A DNA stretch of 64,000 bases from the NCBI RefSeq assembly GCF_007858445.1, contig NZ_VIGV01000001.1, positions 620,001-684,000 of the forward strand. Direction: 5' to 3'. The translations under genes and the position numbers were made by a program. This stretch comes from Tsukamurella sputi. Lineage in GTDB: Bacteria > Actinomycetota > Actinomycetes > Mycobacteriales > Mycobacteriaceae. Under the pieces are notes generated by a model. It was given only the letters and a program-made list of their open reading frames with translations, was not told the origin of the DNA and searched no databases. Shown here in pieces: positions 24,433 to 34,143 of the stretch (positions within the stretch are counted from its first letter, which is position 1; every line of letters starts with the position of its first letter).

Positions 24433-25349
24433 CAGGGCACCGGACGCGGATGCTGCGGATCGAGCGCGTTGAGCACGAAGTAGGCGGCCCGGCGCGAGCC
24501 CGCGATCGCCAGGTGGTCCGAGAAGTCCTGGCTGCACGTGTCCTGCACGACGATGTTGGTGACCTTCGTTCCCGTCGGGCCGGCGAGCTGCCCGCTCGTG
24601 TACGGCAGGACCAGCTCGTCGAACCGGGTGGAGATGTTGGTGTACTCGACGCCGCGCGCATAGGGCGTGCCGCCGGCCCAGATCTTGTCGAGGAAGCGCG
24701 ATCCCGGCAGCATGTCGCCGATCGACTCGAAGATCGGGAAGTAGGGGTCGGGCACGTTCAGGCCCCGGATGAAGACCGACGCGGCCCGGCCGAGGTCGCC
24801 GCCGGTCCCCCGCCAGAGAGGCGCGAGCGAGACGTACTTCCCGACCTTGTCCGCGCCACCGAGGATCTTGACGTAGTACGACGGCATGAGCGTGCCCTGG
24901 GAGTGACCGATGAGGTCGACCTTCGTCGCGCCCGTGGCCGCGAGAACGCGTTCCACCGTTGACTTCAGCTGCTCCGCGCTCGTCGCCAGCGGCCGCGTCC
25001 CGCCGATCTGATTCGCCGGCCAGGGCGCGCCGGGCACGGCGCCGTAGGTGAGGGAGAAGACGCAGTAGCCGTTGTTCTTGAGCAACGGCGCATAGGCACC
25101 CCAGTTGGTCTGCGCTCCGCCGCCCGTGCCGTGCACGAGCACGACAGGGTTGGGATGACGGGCGCTCGGCCTGCAGGTGTAGTCGTTGGTCCCGGGCAGC
25201 GAACCGTTCGGGTTCGTCAGTTCCGACGGTATGCCGCCGAAGAACGAGAAGTTCTCGGGCAGCGGCGCCGCCGTCGACGGAGCCGCGACCAGGATCGCGA
25301 CGCCGGCCGCCGCGACCATCGCCCGGCGCACGACGAAACGAAGGTTCAT
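24402..25349 (-). CDS. Secreted lipase/esterase (alpha/beta hydrolase)
   Basis: A 315-residue exported hydrolase with an N-terminal signal peptide (RRAMVAAAGVAILVAAPSTAAP). The oxyanion/His-Gly motif VVLVHGTGGG and the nucleophile elbow LIGHSQGT (Ser about residue 140) are clear; the catalytic His is likely in FSDHLAIAGS near the C-terminus. It resembles actinobacterial class 2 triacylglycerol lipases (EstA/LipA group). ATG 25349 was chosen because it gives a clean signal peptide; GTG 25355 is possible. Converges on and overlaps the CDF gene by 31 bp. Confidence 0.85.
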   Translation of the reverse strand: MNLRFVVRRAMVAAAGVAILVAAPSTAAPLPENFSFFGGIPSELTNPNGSLPGTNDYTCRPSARHPNPVVLVHGTGGGAQTNWGAYAPLLKNNGYCVFSLTYGAVPGAPWPANQIGGTRPLATSAEQLKSTVERVLAATGATKVDLIGHSQGTLMPSYYVKILGGADKVGKYVSLAPLWRGTGGDLGRAASVFIRGLNVPDPYFPIFESIGDMLPGSRFLDKIWAGGTPYARGVEYTNISTRFDELVLPYTSGQLAGPTGTKVTNIVVQDTCSQDFSDHLAIAGSRRAAYFVLNALDPQHPRPVPCYVVPPFTGA

Positions 25350-25565
25350 GGTCACCGAAAGTAGCCCACCGATACCCGCCGGGCGGGCAAATCTTAGAAC
25401 TTGTTCCACTTCGACGAGCCTCGGCCGACAGTGACCAATGCTCAGTTTCCCGACTAATTACCCATATGCGACATTCGGTGTGGCTTCGCAAAGGCGTACA
25501 CCGTAAGGATCGCGGGAGAGGGACCGTCCCGCGGTCGCCGTTCCCCCGGTCTGCAGGAGTTCCCC

Positions 25566-25775
25566 ATGCCCGCTTCCCTCATCCGCGCCGCCGCCGCGGC
25601 CTTCGCCGTGGCCGCGCTCGCCCTCCCGGCCGCCGTCTCGAACGCGGACCCCGTCTACAAGAACTGCACCGAGGTGCGCCAGGCCGGCAAGGCGCCGATC
25701 CTCAAGGGCCAGCCCGGCTACAGCGCCAAGCTCGACCGCGACGGCGACGGCATCGCCTGCGAGGTGAAGAAGTAG
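25566..25775 (+). CDS. Secreted Excalibur calcium-binding protein
   Basis: A 69-residue protein: signal peptide (ALIRAAAAAFAVAALAL-like stretch cleaved near NADP) followed by one complete Excalibur domain with YKNCTEVRQAG, the P-GYSAKLD turn and the calcium loop DRDGDGIACE. The two cysteines should form a disulfide. Excalibur domains bind Ca2+ outside the cell and occur in nucleases and wall-associated proteins; here it stands alone. Ribosome site AGGAG precedes the ATG. It shares a terminator with the convergent tmRNA. Confidence 0.88.
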   Translation: MPASLIRAAAAAFAVAALALPAAVSNADPVYKNCTEVRQAGKAPILKGQPGYSAKLDRDGDGIACEVKK

Positions 25776-25787
25776 CACCGGATACGA

Positions 25788-25819
25788 AAGCGCCCCCGAC
25801 CCGGTGGTCGGGGGCGCTT
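25788..25819. terminator. Bidirectional terminator between Excalibur gene and tmRNA
   Basis: AAGCGCCCCCGAC (25788-25800) and GTCGGGGGCGCTT (25807-25819) form a perfect 13-bp stem with a 6-nt loop. It is 12 bp after the Excalibur stop and 5 nt after the tmRNA 3' end. Confidence 0.85.
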
Positions 25820-25824
25820 CAGTG

Positions 25825-26192
25825 TGGAGCCGCCGGGAATTGAACCCGGGTCCTCCGTCATTTCTACGGGGCTTCTCCGTGCGCAGTCCGCTCTGTCTCT
25901 ACTCGGATCTCCCGGTCTCACGGACGAGCCGGGATGACGATCCCAGTCGCTGTGTGATGTCCCCCGCGATGCCGCGACCGCACCGCGGGGTGAATCCCTC
26001 TAGCTGATGCCAGTACCCGGGCCGAGGGCGAACCCGGACTGACAGACTCGCCTGGCTGCTTAGGCAGCGAGAGCGAAGTCGCGCTGATTGGAATCGGCGC
26101 TTATAGGGTTGCTGCGACGCTTACGGTGGTCTCCAGCCTGCACCGGCACGCTTCCCCCGCGTCAACAAACGAAGTCGAAACCGATCGGCCCC
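25825..26192 (-). ncRNA. ssrA: tmRNA (transfer-messenger RNA)
   Basis: A 368-nt tmRNA. The 5' end GGGGCCGATCGGTTTCGACT and the 3' end GGGTTCAATTCCCGGCGGCT pair as a tRNA-Ala-like acceptor (GGGGCCG/CGGCTCC with a G3:U70 pair). CCA is not encoded. The tag ORF lies at 26060-26098 on the minus strand and reads ADSNQRDFALAA then TAA, differing from the mycobacterial ADSHQRDYALAA at two positions. It rescues stalled ribosomes together with SmpB, encoded about 350 bp upstream on the same strand. Confidence 0.97.
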
Positions 26193-26278
26193 TCATCGTC
26201 CGCCTCAGCGGAAGCCCACCCCTCGCGGAGTGGAAGTTCCATACTACCGCACGGGCATCGGCGCCCGTCCAGTGATTA

Positions 26279-26398
26279 TCAGACGGTGCGCAGGCGCACG
26301 CCGGCGGCGGAGGCGTTCATGTTCATCAGCACAGTGAGCAGCACCGCACCCACGCGATGCGCCAGCGAAACGACCTTGGCCTTGTTCTCGACACTCAT
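26279..26398 (-). CDS. Small hydrophobic protein (39 aa)
   Basis: A 39-codon frame, MSVENKAKVVSLAHRVGAVL followed by a short hydrophobic stretch LLTVLMNMNASAAGV and a basic tail. The ribosome site GAGGAG lies 7 nt before the ATG, the strongest argument that it is translated. It sits between smpB and tmRNA with its own upstream inverted repeat (26410-26455). I do not recognise a family. The single hydrophobic helix could be membrane-associated or a small regulatory peptide. Confidence 0.5.
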   Translation of the reverse strand: MSVENKAKVVSLAHRVGAVLLTVLMNMNASAAGVRLRTV

Positions 26399-26409
26399 GG
26401 ATCCGCTCC

Positions 26410-26455
26410 TCACTTGAGTCCCACAAGTCACATCAGTAACTCGTATCTCAAGTGA
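26410..26455. repeat. Inverted repeat upstream of the 39-aa gene
   Basis: TCACTTGAG (26410-26418) and CTCAAGTGA (26447-26455) are perfect 9-bp arms 28 bp apart, 12 bp upstream of the 39-aa ORF. The spacing would allow two half-sites flanking a promoter (TACGAG/TTACTG on the minus strand) or a looped hairpin. Confidence 0.4.
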
Positions 26456-26539
26456 ACGCCCGCGGACGGATGATCTCAACGCGCCACGCCGGGCACCGTC
26501 GGAAAAGATCCGACACGGAGCGTGGGGGTCGGGTTCGAG

Positions 26540-27019
26540 TCAGCCGCGCATGCCCTTGACGCGCCGGCCGAGCTCGCGGACCAGTTCCCGCTCCGCCGTC
26601 CGGCGGGCGATGTCCTGCCGCTTGTCGTAGTCCTGCTTGCCCTTGGCGAGCGCAAGCTCGACCTTGACTCGCCCCTCGTTGAAGTACATCGACAGGGGCA
26701 CCAGCGTCTGATTGCCCTCGCGGATCTTGCCGGTCAACGAGTCGATCTCGCGACGGTGCATGAGCAGCTTGCGCGTGCGGCGCGGGGTGTGGTTGGTCCA
26801 CGAGCCGTTGCCGTACTCGGGGATGTGCAGGCCGCGCAGCCAGACCTCGCCGTCGTCGATGGTGGCGTAGGCGTCCACCAGTGAGGCCTTGCCCTCGCGG
26901 AGCGCCTTCACCTCGGTCCCGACCAACACCACGCCGGCCTCGAAGGTGTCGAGGATGGCGTAGTTGTGGCGCGCCTTGCGGTTGCTCGCGATCACCGAGC
27001 GCCCCTTCTCCTTCGCCAT
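26540..27019 (-). CDS. smpB: SsrA-binding protein SmpB
   Basis: A 159-residue OB-fold RNA-binding protein required for tmRNA function. Hallmarks are [40 protein letters not shown] and the basic C-terminal tail [23 protein letters not shown] 27019 was chosen: GGAAGGAAG lies just upstream and it gives the usual MAKEKGRSV start, while the longer frame reads into ftsX sequence. It follows ftsX by about 90 bp on the same strand and precedes tmRNA, the standard actinobacterial order. Confidence 0.96.
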   Translation of the reverse strand: MAKEKGRSVIASNRKARHNYAILDTFEAGVVLVGTEVKALREGKASLVDAYATIDDGEVWLRGLHIPEYGNGSWTNHTPRRTRKLLMHRREIDSLTGKIREGNQTLVPLSMYFNEGRVKVELALAKGKQDYDKRQDIARRTAERELVRELGRRVKGMRG

Positions 27020-27109
27020 CGCTTCTTCCTTCCGATTCACCTGTACAACGGACAACCACTCCATCGTACGGGGACCCGACGGTGCGCGGAAAGCGACTTT
27101 CGCCCGGGG

Positions 27110-28015
27110 CTACTCCCGCACGTAGAAGCGCAGAGTCACGTAGGCGGTGACCGCGGCGAAGCCCGCACCCACGAGGATCAGCCACGGGGAGACGAGGAGG
27201 ACGTCCGTGTTGGTGATCCGCGCGAGGATGTTCACGCCGTACATCTCGCGCAGCGCGCGGTCGAAGAACAGCGCCTTGCCGGCGAACAACCCGGCGATCG
27301 CGAGGACCGCACCGATCACCGCGCCGATCACCGCTTCGAGCAGGAAGGGCAGCTGCGTGTACCAACGCGAGGCGCCCACCAGCCGCATGATCGAGACCTC
27401 GGTGCGCCGCGTGTACGCGGCCACCTGCACCATGTTGGCGATCAACAGCACCGCGGCCACGGCCTGGATCAGCGCGACGAAGAACGCCGCGTTACGCGCC
27501 CCGCCGAGCACGGAGAAGACCCGCTCCACCAGCTCGCGCTGGTCCTGCACGCCGGACACGCCGGGCTGGCCCTTCACCGCGTCGATCACCGCGGCGAACT
27601 TGTTCTCGTCGCCCACGCGCACCTTGAAGGAGGCGGGGAGCACGCCGGGCCGCACCAGCTCAGCCAGCTCGGGCTGGCCGGCGAAGGTCTTGTTCTTCGC
27701 GGTCTCAAGCGCCTTGTCCTGCGAGATGTAGTCGATCGAGTCCACACCCGGCTGCGCCTTGATCTTGGACTCGATCGCCTGGCACACGGCCTTCTGGCAG
27801 TCGGGATCGTCCGCGGCCACCTTGTCGTCGACGAACACCTGGATCTCGACGCGCTGCAGGAAGATGTCCTGGCTCTTGTCGGCCATCCGCACCACGAGCA
27901 GACCGCCGCCGAAGAGGCCGAGCGAGATCGCGGTGGTGAGGATCATGGCGATCGTCATGCTCACGTTCCGGCGCAGGCCGGTGAAGACCTCGCTGGTGAT
28001 GAAACTGGCACGCAC
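27110..28015 (-). CDS. ftsX: Cell-division protein FtsX
   Basis: A 301-residue membrane protein of the FtsEX type VII ABC complex, which activates the RipC-type peptidoglycan hydrolase at the septum. It has a first membrane segment (about residues 22-44), a large extracellular domain (about 50-170), and three C-terminal segments ([20 protein letters not shown], the coupling region [20 protein letters not shown], and the last helix at about 265-290). Length matches the mycobacterial protein (about 297). It is 54 bp downstream of ftsE in the same operon. Confidence 0.95.
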   Translation of the reverse strand: MRASFITSEVFTGLRRNVSMTIAMILTTAISLGLFGGGLLVVRMADKSQDIFLQRVEIQVFVDDKVAADDPDCQKAVCQAIESKIKAQPGVDSIDYISQDKALETAKNKTFAGQPELAELVRPGVLPASFKVRVGDENKFAAVIDAVKGQPGVSGVQDQRELVERVFSVLGGARNAAFFVALIQAVAAVLLIANMVQVAAYTRRTEVSIMRLVGASRWYTQLPFLLEAVIGAVIGAVLAIAGLFAGKALFFDRALREMYGVNILARITNTDVLLVSPWLILVGAGFAAVTAYVTLRFYVRE

Positions 28016-28069
28016 TGGGAATTCAGTCCTTCGGTTCGTCGTCGATGGGCGGGGCTGCGGCCGAGGCCG

Positions 28070-28759
<690 letters not shown>

Positions 28760-28786
28760 GAGCGCCCAGTCTACTGACGCCGCGGA

Positions 28787-29326
28787 CTACCCCGGCGGAA
28801 CCGTCGTCGTCGGTGCGCCGCCGCCGGTCGCGGGGGCCGAGCTCGGACTGCCGCCGGGCGTCGGCAGCGGGAAGGTTCCCACTCCTGGGATCACGAGCCC
28901 GCCGGAGGGCGTGCTGCCGCTCGCGGAGCTTTCCGACGGTGCGCCCGACGTGCCGCCCGGCACCGTCGACGACGGTGCGCCGGACTCCCCCGGGCCGCCG
29001 GAGGGCCGGACCGTGCTCGACCGAGCGCGGGTGGTCGTGGAGCGCGGCACCTCGTAGGTGGGCTCCACCGGCGCGGTCGCGGTCGCTACCGGCGCCTGCC
29101 CCGTACGGCGCTGTTCCTTGGGAACGAACTGCGCGTACAGGTCGAGGTACCACCACAGCAGGCCGACGAACAGCACGAGGAGGACGACGGTCCTGGTGCG
29201 CGCCCGTGTGTGCGGGATCGTCTTCGGGATCCGCTGCCAGGCGGCCGGGAGGACGCGCGTGGGCTCGGTGCGCGCGGCGGGCTCGGCGACCGCACCGTCC
29301 TCCGGGGGCTTCGGGGTCTCGGTCAC
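28787..29326 (-). CDS. Single-pass membrane protein with Pro/Ser/Thr-rich tail
   Basis: A 179-residue protein occupying the position of Rv3103c. The first 47 residues are charged and cytoplasmic, one membrane segment follows (TVVLLVLFVGLLWWYLDLYA, about 47-66), and the remaining 110 residues are low-complexity P/S/T/G. No domain is recognisable. GTG 29326 overlaps the mscS stop (GTGA), so it is translationally coupled to the channel gene, and it precedes ftsE. A role in envelope mechanics or division is only a guess from position. Confidence 0.8.
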   Translation of the reverse strand: MTETPKPPEDGAVAEPAARTEPTRVLPAAWQRIPKTIPHTRARTRTVVLLVLFVGLLWWYLDLYAQFVPKEQRRTGQAPVATATAPVEPTYEVPRSTTTRARSSTVRPSGGPGESGAPSSTVPGGTSGAPSESSASGSTPSGGLVIPGVGTFPLPTPGGSPSSAPATGGGAPTTTVPPG

Positions 29327-30234
29327 TGCGGCTTCACCTCCGGCTCGTCCTCGACGGTGTCGGTCACCGGGGCGACGTCGATGCCCGCGGTCGCGAGGCT
29401 GCGCACGATGCGCTCGCGCAGGTTGCGCCCCACCTCGAACTGCTTGCCGGGCAGCGTGCGCGCGACCATCCGGAGGTTCACCTGGTCCAGATCGATCGAC
29501 TCGATGCCCATGAGACTCGGCTCGTCCAGGAGCAGCGTCGACATCTTCGGATCGTGGTAGGCGCGCTCCCCGACGCGGTGCAGCAGCGCATTGACCTTGC
29601 CCATGTCGACCGTCTTCGGGAGCGGGATGTCCACCACCGCCCGCGCCCAGTCCTTGGACAGGTTCGTGGCCTTGACGATCTGCCCGTTCGGCACGGTGAT
29701 GACCTCACCGTCGGTGTTGCGCAGCTTGGTCACGCGCAGCGTCACGTCGGAGACCGTGCCCTCGGCGGTCGAGCCGCCGGTGAGCGACAGGTTCACCACG
29801 TCACCGAAACCGTACTGCCGCTCGGTGATGAGGAAGAAGCCCGCCAGCAGGTCCTGCACCACGCGCTGCGCACCGAAACCGAGGGCGGCGCCGATCACGG
29901 TCGCGGGCGCGACGAGCGCGTTGATCGGCACGCCGAGCGCCTTGACCACCTGGTACGCGGCGAACAGATAGATCGCCGCGATCGCGACCCAGCTGATCAC
30001 CTGGATCAGCGCGTGCTGGTGCTTGGCCGACTCCGAGCGGACGAGCGAGTCGCTGTTCTTGAACTGCGCGTCGATGTGCATGGTGACGCGGGCGGAGGAC
30101 CAGTTGACGAAGCGGTTCGCCAGCACCGCCGCGAGCGTCCACAACGCGATGGGCAGCACCCGCTCGAACATGAGGTACCGCCACCCCGTGAGATCGGGGA
30201 GGATCGAGTTCGCGAGCAGCGCGCTACTCGTCAT
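29323..30234 (-). CDS. MscS-family mechanosensitive ion channel
   Basis: A 303-residue channel protein equivalent in position to Rv3104c. It has three or so membrane segments; the pore-lining TM3 with A/G packing and the following beta domain are visible in [20 protein letters not shown] then QYGFGDVV and the beta-barrel [21 protein letters not shown] (quoted in part). ATG 30234 was chosen because it overlaps the prfB stop by 11 bp (ATGACGAGTAG), giving translational coupling. Such channels release solutes on hypo-osmotic shock. Confidence 0.9.
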   Translation of the reverse strand: MTSSALLANSILPDLTGWRYLMFERVLPIALWTLAAVLANRFVNWSSARVTMHIDAQFKNSDSLVRSESAKHQHALIQVISWVAIAAIYLFAAYQVVKALGVPINALVAPATVIGAALGFGAQRVVQDLLAGFFLITERQYGFGDVVNLSLTGGSTAEGTVSDVTLRVTKLRNTDGEVITVPNGQIVKATNLSKDWARAVVDIPLPKTVDMGKVNALLHRVGERAYHDPKMSTLLLDEPSLMGIESIDLDQVNLRMVARTLPGKQFEVGRNLRERIVRSLATAGIDVAPVTDTVEDEPEVKPQ

Positions 30235-31345
30235 CGCCACGCATCCGCCAGCGGATGCCGGCCTCGATGAAGCCGTCGAGGTCACCGTCGAGCACGGCCG
30301 ACGGGTTGTTCACCTCGTACTCGGTGCGCAGATCCTTGACCATCTGGTACGGATGCAGCACGTAGGAGCGCATCTGGTTGCCCCAGGACGCGCCCTCGTT
30401 GGTCTTGAGCGCGTCCATCTGCGCGCGCTCCTCCTGCCGCTTGCGCTCGAGCAGCTTGGCCTGCAGCACCTTCATGGCCGAGACCTTGTTCTGCAGCTGG
30501 CTCTTCTCGTTCTGGCAGGTCACCACGATGCCCGTGGGGATGTGCGTCAGGCGCACCGCGGAGTCGGTGGTGTTGACCGACTGGCCTCCCGGACCCGACG
30601 AGCGGTAGACGTCCACGCGGACCTCGTTCTCGTCGACGTCGATGTGGTCGGTGGTCTCCACCACGGGAAGTACCTCGACCTCGGCGAAGGAGGTCTGGCG
30701 GCGGCCCTGGTTGTCGAACGGGCTGATCCGCACCAGCCGGTGGGTGCCCATCTCGACCGAGAGCGTGCCGTAGGCGTAGTCCGTCTTGACGGCGAAGGTG
30801 GCCGACTTCAGGCCCGCCTCCTCGGCGTAGCTCGTGTCGTAGACCTCGACGCCGTAGCCGTGCTTCTCGGCCCACCGGATGTACATGCGCATGAGCATCT
30901 CCGCCCAGTCCGCCGCGTCGACGCCGCCGGCGCCGGCACGGATGTTGACCAGCGCGTCACGGGCGTCGTACTCGCCCGAGAGCATGGTCTTGACCTCCAT
31001 GGCCTCGATCTCGGTGCGCAGCTGGGCCCGGTCACCGTCGGCGTCCTCGAGCGCGGCGGCGCGGTCCTCGCCCTCCTCGGCGTCGGCTAGCTCGTAGAGC
31101 ACCGGCAGGTCGTCGAGCCGCTGCCGCAGGTCGGTGACGCGGCGGAGCTCGGCCTGGGCGTGCGAGAGCTGGCTGGTGACCTGCTGCGCGTTGGCCTGGT
31201 CGTTCCAGAGCTCGGGGTCGGACGCCTTGTGTTCCAGCTCGTCGACGCGCCGGCGCAGCTCGTCGAGGTCGATCACCTTCTCCACCGTCTGGAGGGTGGT
31301 GTCGAGGCTCTCGATGTCTGCGGCTACGTCAGGTTGCACAGTCAC
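30224..31345 (-). CDS. prfB: Peptide chain release factor 2
   Basis: A 373-residue class I release factor recognising UGA and UAA. The codon-recognition tripeptide is SPF in [10 protein letters not shown] and the peptidyl-transferase GGQ is in [13 protein letters not shown] (about residue 255). The gene is one continuous frame: the CUUUGA programmed +1 frameshift site used for autoregulation in many bacteria is absent, as in other actinobacteria. GTG 31345 overlaps the stop of the upstream membrane-protein gene. Confidence 0.96.
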   Translation of the reverse strand: MTVQPDVAADIESLDTTLQTVEKVIDLDELRRRVDELEHKASDPELWNDQANAQQVTSQLSHAQAELRRVTDLRQRLDDLPVLYELADAEEGEDRAAALEDADGDRAQLRTEIEAMEVKTMLSGEYDARDALVNIRAGAGGVDAADWAEMLMRMYIRWAEKHGYGVEVYDTSYAEEAGLKSATFAVKTDYAYGTLSVEMGTHRLVRISPFDNQGRRQTSFAEVEVLPVVETTDHIDVDENEVRVDVYRSSGPGGQSVNTTDSAVRLTHIPTGIVVTCQNEKSQLQNKVSAMKVLQAKLLERKRQEERAQMDALKTNEGASWGNQMRSYVLHPYQMVKDLRTEYEVNNPSAVLDGDLDGFIEAGIRWRMRGDDE

Positions 31346-31734
31346 TCAGGATACTGGCCCGGGCCGCCGTACGAGTCCGGTGGCGGCGTAAGACTGCCGA
31401 GCTGCCAGGAGCTGTCGATCTTGCCCACCTTGTAATACACGGGCAGCCGGTCCCCCACCTCCGGCCAGCGTTCGGCGAAGTCGATCACGAGCCGCCGGTA
31501 GACGTGCGTGGGCGGGGTACTCGGGCCCTCGACGGTGCCGGAGACCGTGACGAAGGCTTGCCCCTTCTGATCGGGCTCGACCGGCCGCGGGCTCACGCCG
31601 CTGAGCGTGAGCATGCCGTCCTCCATGCCGGGACCGGCCGGCGCGGTGCCCAGCGTGCCGCGTTTGTTGCGCTGCCACATCACCACCAGCGCACCGAGCA
31701 CCGCCGCGAGCATGAGCACCCAGATCCATTCCAT
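31342..31734 (-). CDS. Small membrane-anchored protein upstream of prfB
   Basis: A 130-residue protein with an N-terminal membrane segment ([20 protein letters not shown]) and a soluble, probably cytoplasmic or extracytoplasmic beta-rich domain with [10 protein letters not shown] and [21 protein letters not shown] do not recognise a named family. ATG 31734 follows TAATCT (31741-31746, minus strand) by 6 nt, indicating a leaderless transcript and the promoter for the whole prfB-mscS-ftsEX run. Its stop overlaps the prfB GTG (4 bp). Confidence 0.75.
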   Translation of the reverse strand: MEWIWVLMLAAVLGALVVMWQRNKRGTLGTAPAGPGMEDGMLTLSGVSPRPVEPDQKGQAFVTVSGTVEGPSTPPTHVYRRLVIDFAERWPEVGDRLPVYYKVGKIDSSWQLGSLTPPPDSYGGPGQYPE

Positions 31735-31796
31735 ATGTCCAGATTACCGACGGGGAGCGTCGCGTGCCCGTGGTGCGATTCCGATACCGTTCTCGC

Positions 31797-32597
31797 ATGT
31801 CGAGCGCACCGTCTTCCGCCCCGAACCCCGACCTGGCCCTGGCCCTCGCCCTCGCGGACGCCGCCGACGAGCTGACCATGGCGCGGTTCGGCGCCCTGGA
31901 CCTCAAGGTGGACGCCAAGCCGGATCTGACCCCGGTCTCCGACGCGGACCTCGCCACCGAGACGCTGATCCGCGAGCGGCTCGCCGCGGAGCGCCCCGGC
32001 GACGCGGTACTGGGCGAGGAGTTCGGCGGCGAGGCCGCCTTCTCCGGCCGGCAGTGGGTGGTCGACCCGATCGACGGCACGAAGAACTACGTGCGCGCGG
32101 TCCCGGTCTGGTCCACGCTCATCGCCCTGCTCGAGGACGGCGTGCCCGTGGTCGGCGTGGTCTCGGCCCCCGCGCTCAAGCGGCGGTGGTACGCCTGCGC
32201 CGGCTCCGGCGCGTTCGTCTCGTTCGACGGTGCCGAGCCCCGTCGGATCTCGGTCTCGGGCGTGCGCGAGATCACCGACTCGTCGATCTCCTTCTCCGAC
32301 CTGTCGTACTTCCCCGACGCGGGCTCGCGCGAGCGCTTCCTCTCCCTCGCCGCCGACGCCTGGCGACTGCGCGGGTACGGCGATTTCTGGAGCTACTGCC
32401 TGGTGGCCGAGGGCGCCGTCGACATCGCCGTGGAACCCGAGGTCTCGCTGTGGGACCTCGCCGCGGTCGAGATCGTGGTCCGGGAAGCGGGCGGCGTCTT
32501 CACCGGGACCGACGGGACGCCGGGACCGCACGCCGGATCGGCCGTCGCGGCGAACCCCGTGCTGCATCCCCAGGTGCTGGACCGTCTCACTCCCTGA
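31797..32597 (+). CDS. hisN: Histidinol-phosphatase (inositol-monophosphatase fold)
   Basis: A 266-residue Mg2+-dependent phosphatase of the IMPase superfamily, equivalent in position to Rv3137, the histidinol-phosphate phosphatase of mycobacteria. Metal ligands are in GEEFGGEA (about residue 70) and DPIDGTKNY (about 88-96), and the late motif is [16 protein letters not shown] 31797 lies 6 nt after TACCGT (31785-31790): leaderless. It is divergent from the prfB run and followed by the fadE24-fadE23 pair, as in M. tuberculosis, although the pflA-like gene found there is missing. Confidence 0.85.
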   Translation: MSSAPSSAPNPDLALALALADAADELTMARFGALDLKVDAKPDLTPVSDADLATETLIRERLAAERPGDAVLGEEFGGEAAFSGRQWVVDPIDGTKNYVRAVPVWSTLIALLEDGVPVVGVVSAPALKRRWYACAGSGAFVSFDGAEPRRISVSGVREITDSSISFSDLSYFPDAGSRERFLSLAADAWRLRGYGDFWSYCLVAEGAVDIAVEPEVSLWDLAAVEIVVREAGGVFTGTDGTPGPHAGSAVAANPVLHPQVLDRLTP

Positions 32598-32636
32598 CAC
32601 GGCGACACGGCTTTCGTTCCACCTCTTGGCACCGAT

Positions 32637-32671
32637 CTTACCGAGGAGTAAGGTCTCATCTGACTGATGAG
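32637..32671. promoter_or_regulatory. Two palindromes in the fadE24 promoter
   Basis: CTTAC-CGAGGA-GTAAG (32637-32652) and CTCATC-TGACT-GATGAG (32655-32671) are both perfect inverted repeats; a further GTAAG follows at 32671-32675. They lie 60-94 bp upstream of the fadE24 start in the 133-bp gap after hisN and could be operators of a TetR-type lipid regulator (not encoded nearby). Confidence 0.5.
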
Positions 32672-32730
32672 TAAGTTGGCGGCGGAGGTCCGGGAGACGG
32701 CTCTCGACCTGCGTCGCCCACGACGACGAG

Positions 32731-34107
32731 ATGGTGGAGATGAGCACGTCAACCGATCCCCGGGACACCAGCGCCATCGGGAAGAACCCGATCCGGCGTA
32801 ACCCCACCGGCCAGCTGATCCGCGCCCTGATGGCGGTGGTCCAGACGCCCTTCGTGCAGAACCGCGGCCTCCAGGGCCTGGTGAACCGCGTCGCCTACGA
32901 GGGCACGAAGACCGGATTCAAGGCGCTCGGCGCGGCCAACCGGACCTTCAAGGTGGTCTCCGGCACCGGCAAGCCGAAGCGGCTGACCTCGAGCACGAAG
33001 TCGAACTACGACCTGACCCCGGACGACGAGCAGCAGATGATCGTCGACACGGTGAAGGACTTCGCCGCCGAGATCATCCGCCCCGCCGCCTTCGACGCGG
33101 ACGCGGCGACCGAGGCGCCCGAGTCGCTCCTCGAGCGCGCCACGGAGCTCGGTATCACGATGATCAACGTGCCGGAGGAACTGGACGGCGCCGGCAGTGA
33201 CCGCGGTGTCGTGACCAACGCACTGGTCGCCACGGCCCTCGCCCACGGCGACATGGGACTGGCGCTGCCGATCCTCGCGCCGAGCGGCGTGGCGGTGACG
33301 CTCGCGCAGTTCGGCTCCGACGGCCAGCAGCAGACCTACCTCAAGGAGTACGCGGGCGAGTCCGTGCCGCAGTCCTCCGTGGTGATCGCCGAGCCCGGTG
33401 CCCTGTTCAACCCGTTCGCCCTGGCCACCAAGGCCACCCGCACCTCCGGCGGCTACGTGCTCAGCGGCGTGAAGTCGATGGTGCCGCAGGCCGGTTCGGC
33501 CGAGCTCTTCGTGGTCGGCGCCGAGCTGGACGGCAAGCCCGCCCTGTTCATCGTGGAGTCCGGTACCGACGGCGTCATCGTGGAGGGCGATCCCAGCATG
33601 GGGCTGCGCGCCGCGTCGCTGGGCCGCCTGAACCTGAACAACGTCAAGGTCCCCACGACGGCGCTGCTCGGCGAGGTGGACCTGGACACCGCGGCGCAGA
33701 ACTACACCGACGTGGTGCGCCTGGCCCGCCTGGGCTGGTCGGCGCTGGCGCTCGGCACCTCCCGCGCGGTGCTCGACTACGTGACCCCGTACGTCAAGGA
33801 GCGCGAGGCCTTCGGCGAGCCGATCGCCCACCGGCAGGCCGTGGCCTTCTCCGTGGCCGACATGGCGACCGAGATCGAGGGCCTCGAGCTGCTGGTCTGG
33901 CGCGGCGCCTCACGCGCGGAGCAGGGCCTGTCCTTCGGCCGCGAGGCCGCGCTGGCGCGGAAGTTCGCGACGGACAAGGGCATGCGGATCGGCCTCGACG
34001 GCGTGCAGTTGCTCGGCGGCCACGGCTTCACCAAGGAGCACCCGGTGGAGCGCTGGTACCGCGATCTGCGGGCCGTCGGCATCGCCGAGGGCGTCGTCGT
34101 CCTCTAG
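32731..34107 (+). CDS. fadE24: Acyl-CoA dehydrogenase (FadE24-like)
   Basis: A 458-residue flavin acyl-CoA dehydrogenase with an unusual N-terminal extension of about 90 residues before the family domain starts (YDLTPDDEQQMIVDTVKDFA). The middle domain SSVVIAEPGALFNPFA and C-terminal helical domain (EREAFGEPIAHRQAVAFSVAD, in part; GVQLLGGHGFTKEHPVERW) are typical. In the paired FadE arrangement one subunit can lack the catalytic base; this one ends shortly after RDLRAVGIAEG. It has the same order with fadE23 as in M. tuberculosis (Rv3139-Rv3140). ATG 32740 is an alternative start. Confidence 0.85.
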   Translation: MVEMSTSTDPRDTSAIGKNPIRRNPTGQLIRALMAVVQTPFVQNRGLQGLVNRVAYEGTKTGFKALGAANRTFKVVSGTGKPKRLTSSTKSNYDLTPDDEQQMIVDTVKDFAAEIIRPAAFDADAATEAPESLLERATELGITMINVPEELDGAGSDRGVVTNALVATALAHGDMGLALPILAPSGVAVTLAQFGSDGQQQTYLKEYAGESVPQSSVVIAEPGALFNPFALATKATRTSGGYVLSGVKSMVPQAGSAELFVVGAELDGKPALFIVESGTDGVIVEGDPSMGLRAASLGRLNLNNVKVPTTALLGEVDLDTAAQNYTDVVRLARLGWSALALGTSRAVLDYVTPYVKEREAFGEPIAHRQAVAFSVADMATEIEGLELLVWRGASRAEQGLSFGREAALARKFATDKGMRIGLDGVQLLGGHGFTKEHPVERWYRDLRAVGIAEGVVVL

Positions 34108-34143
34108 GCCCCCTTCGACTTTCAGAGCAGAAGAAAGAACCTC

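Noticed and set aside
26498-26514. Hairpin GTCGGA/TCCGAC after smpB as terminator
   Set aside because: Short 6-bp stem without a T tract; too weak to call.
30224-31345. Programmed frameshift in prfB
   Set aside because: The gene is a single continuous frame with no CTTTGA slippery site.
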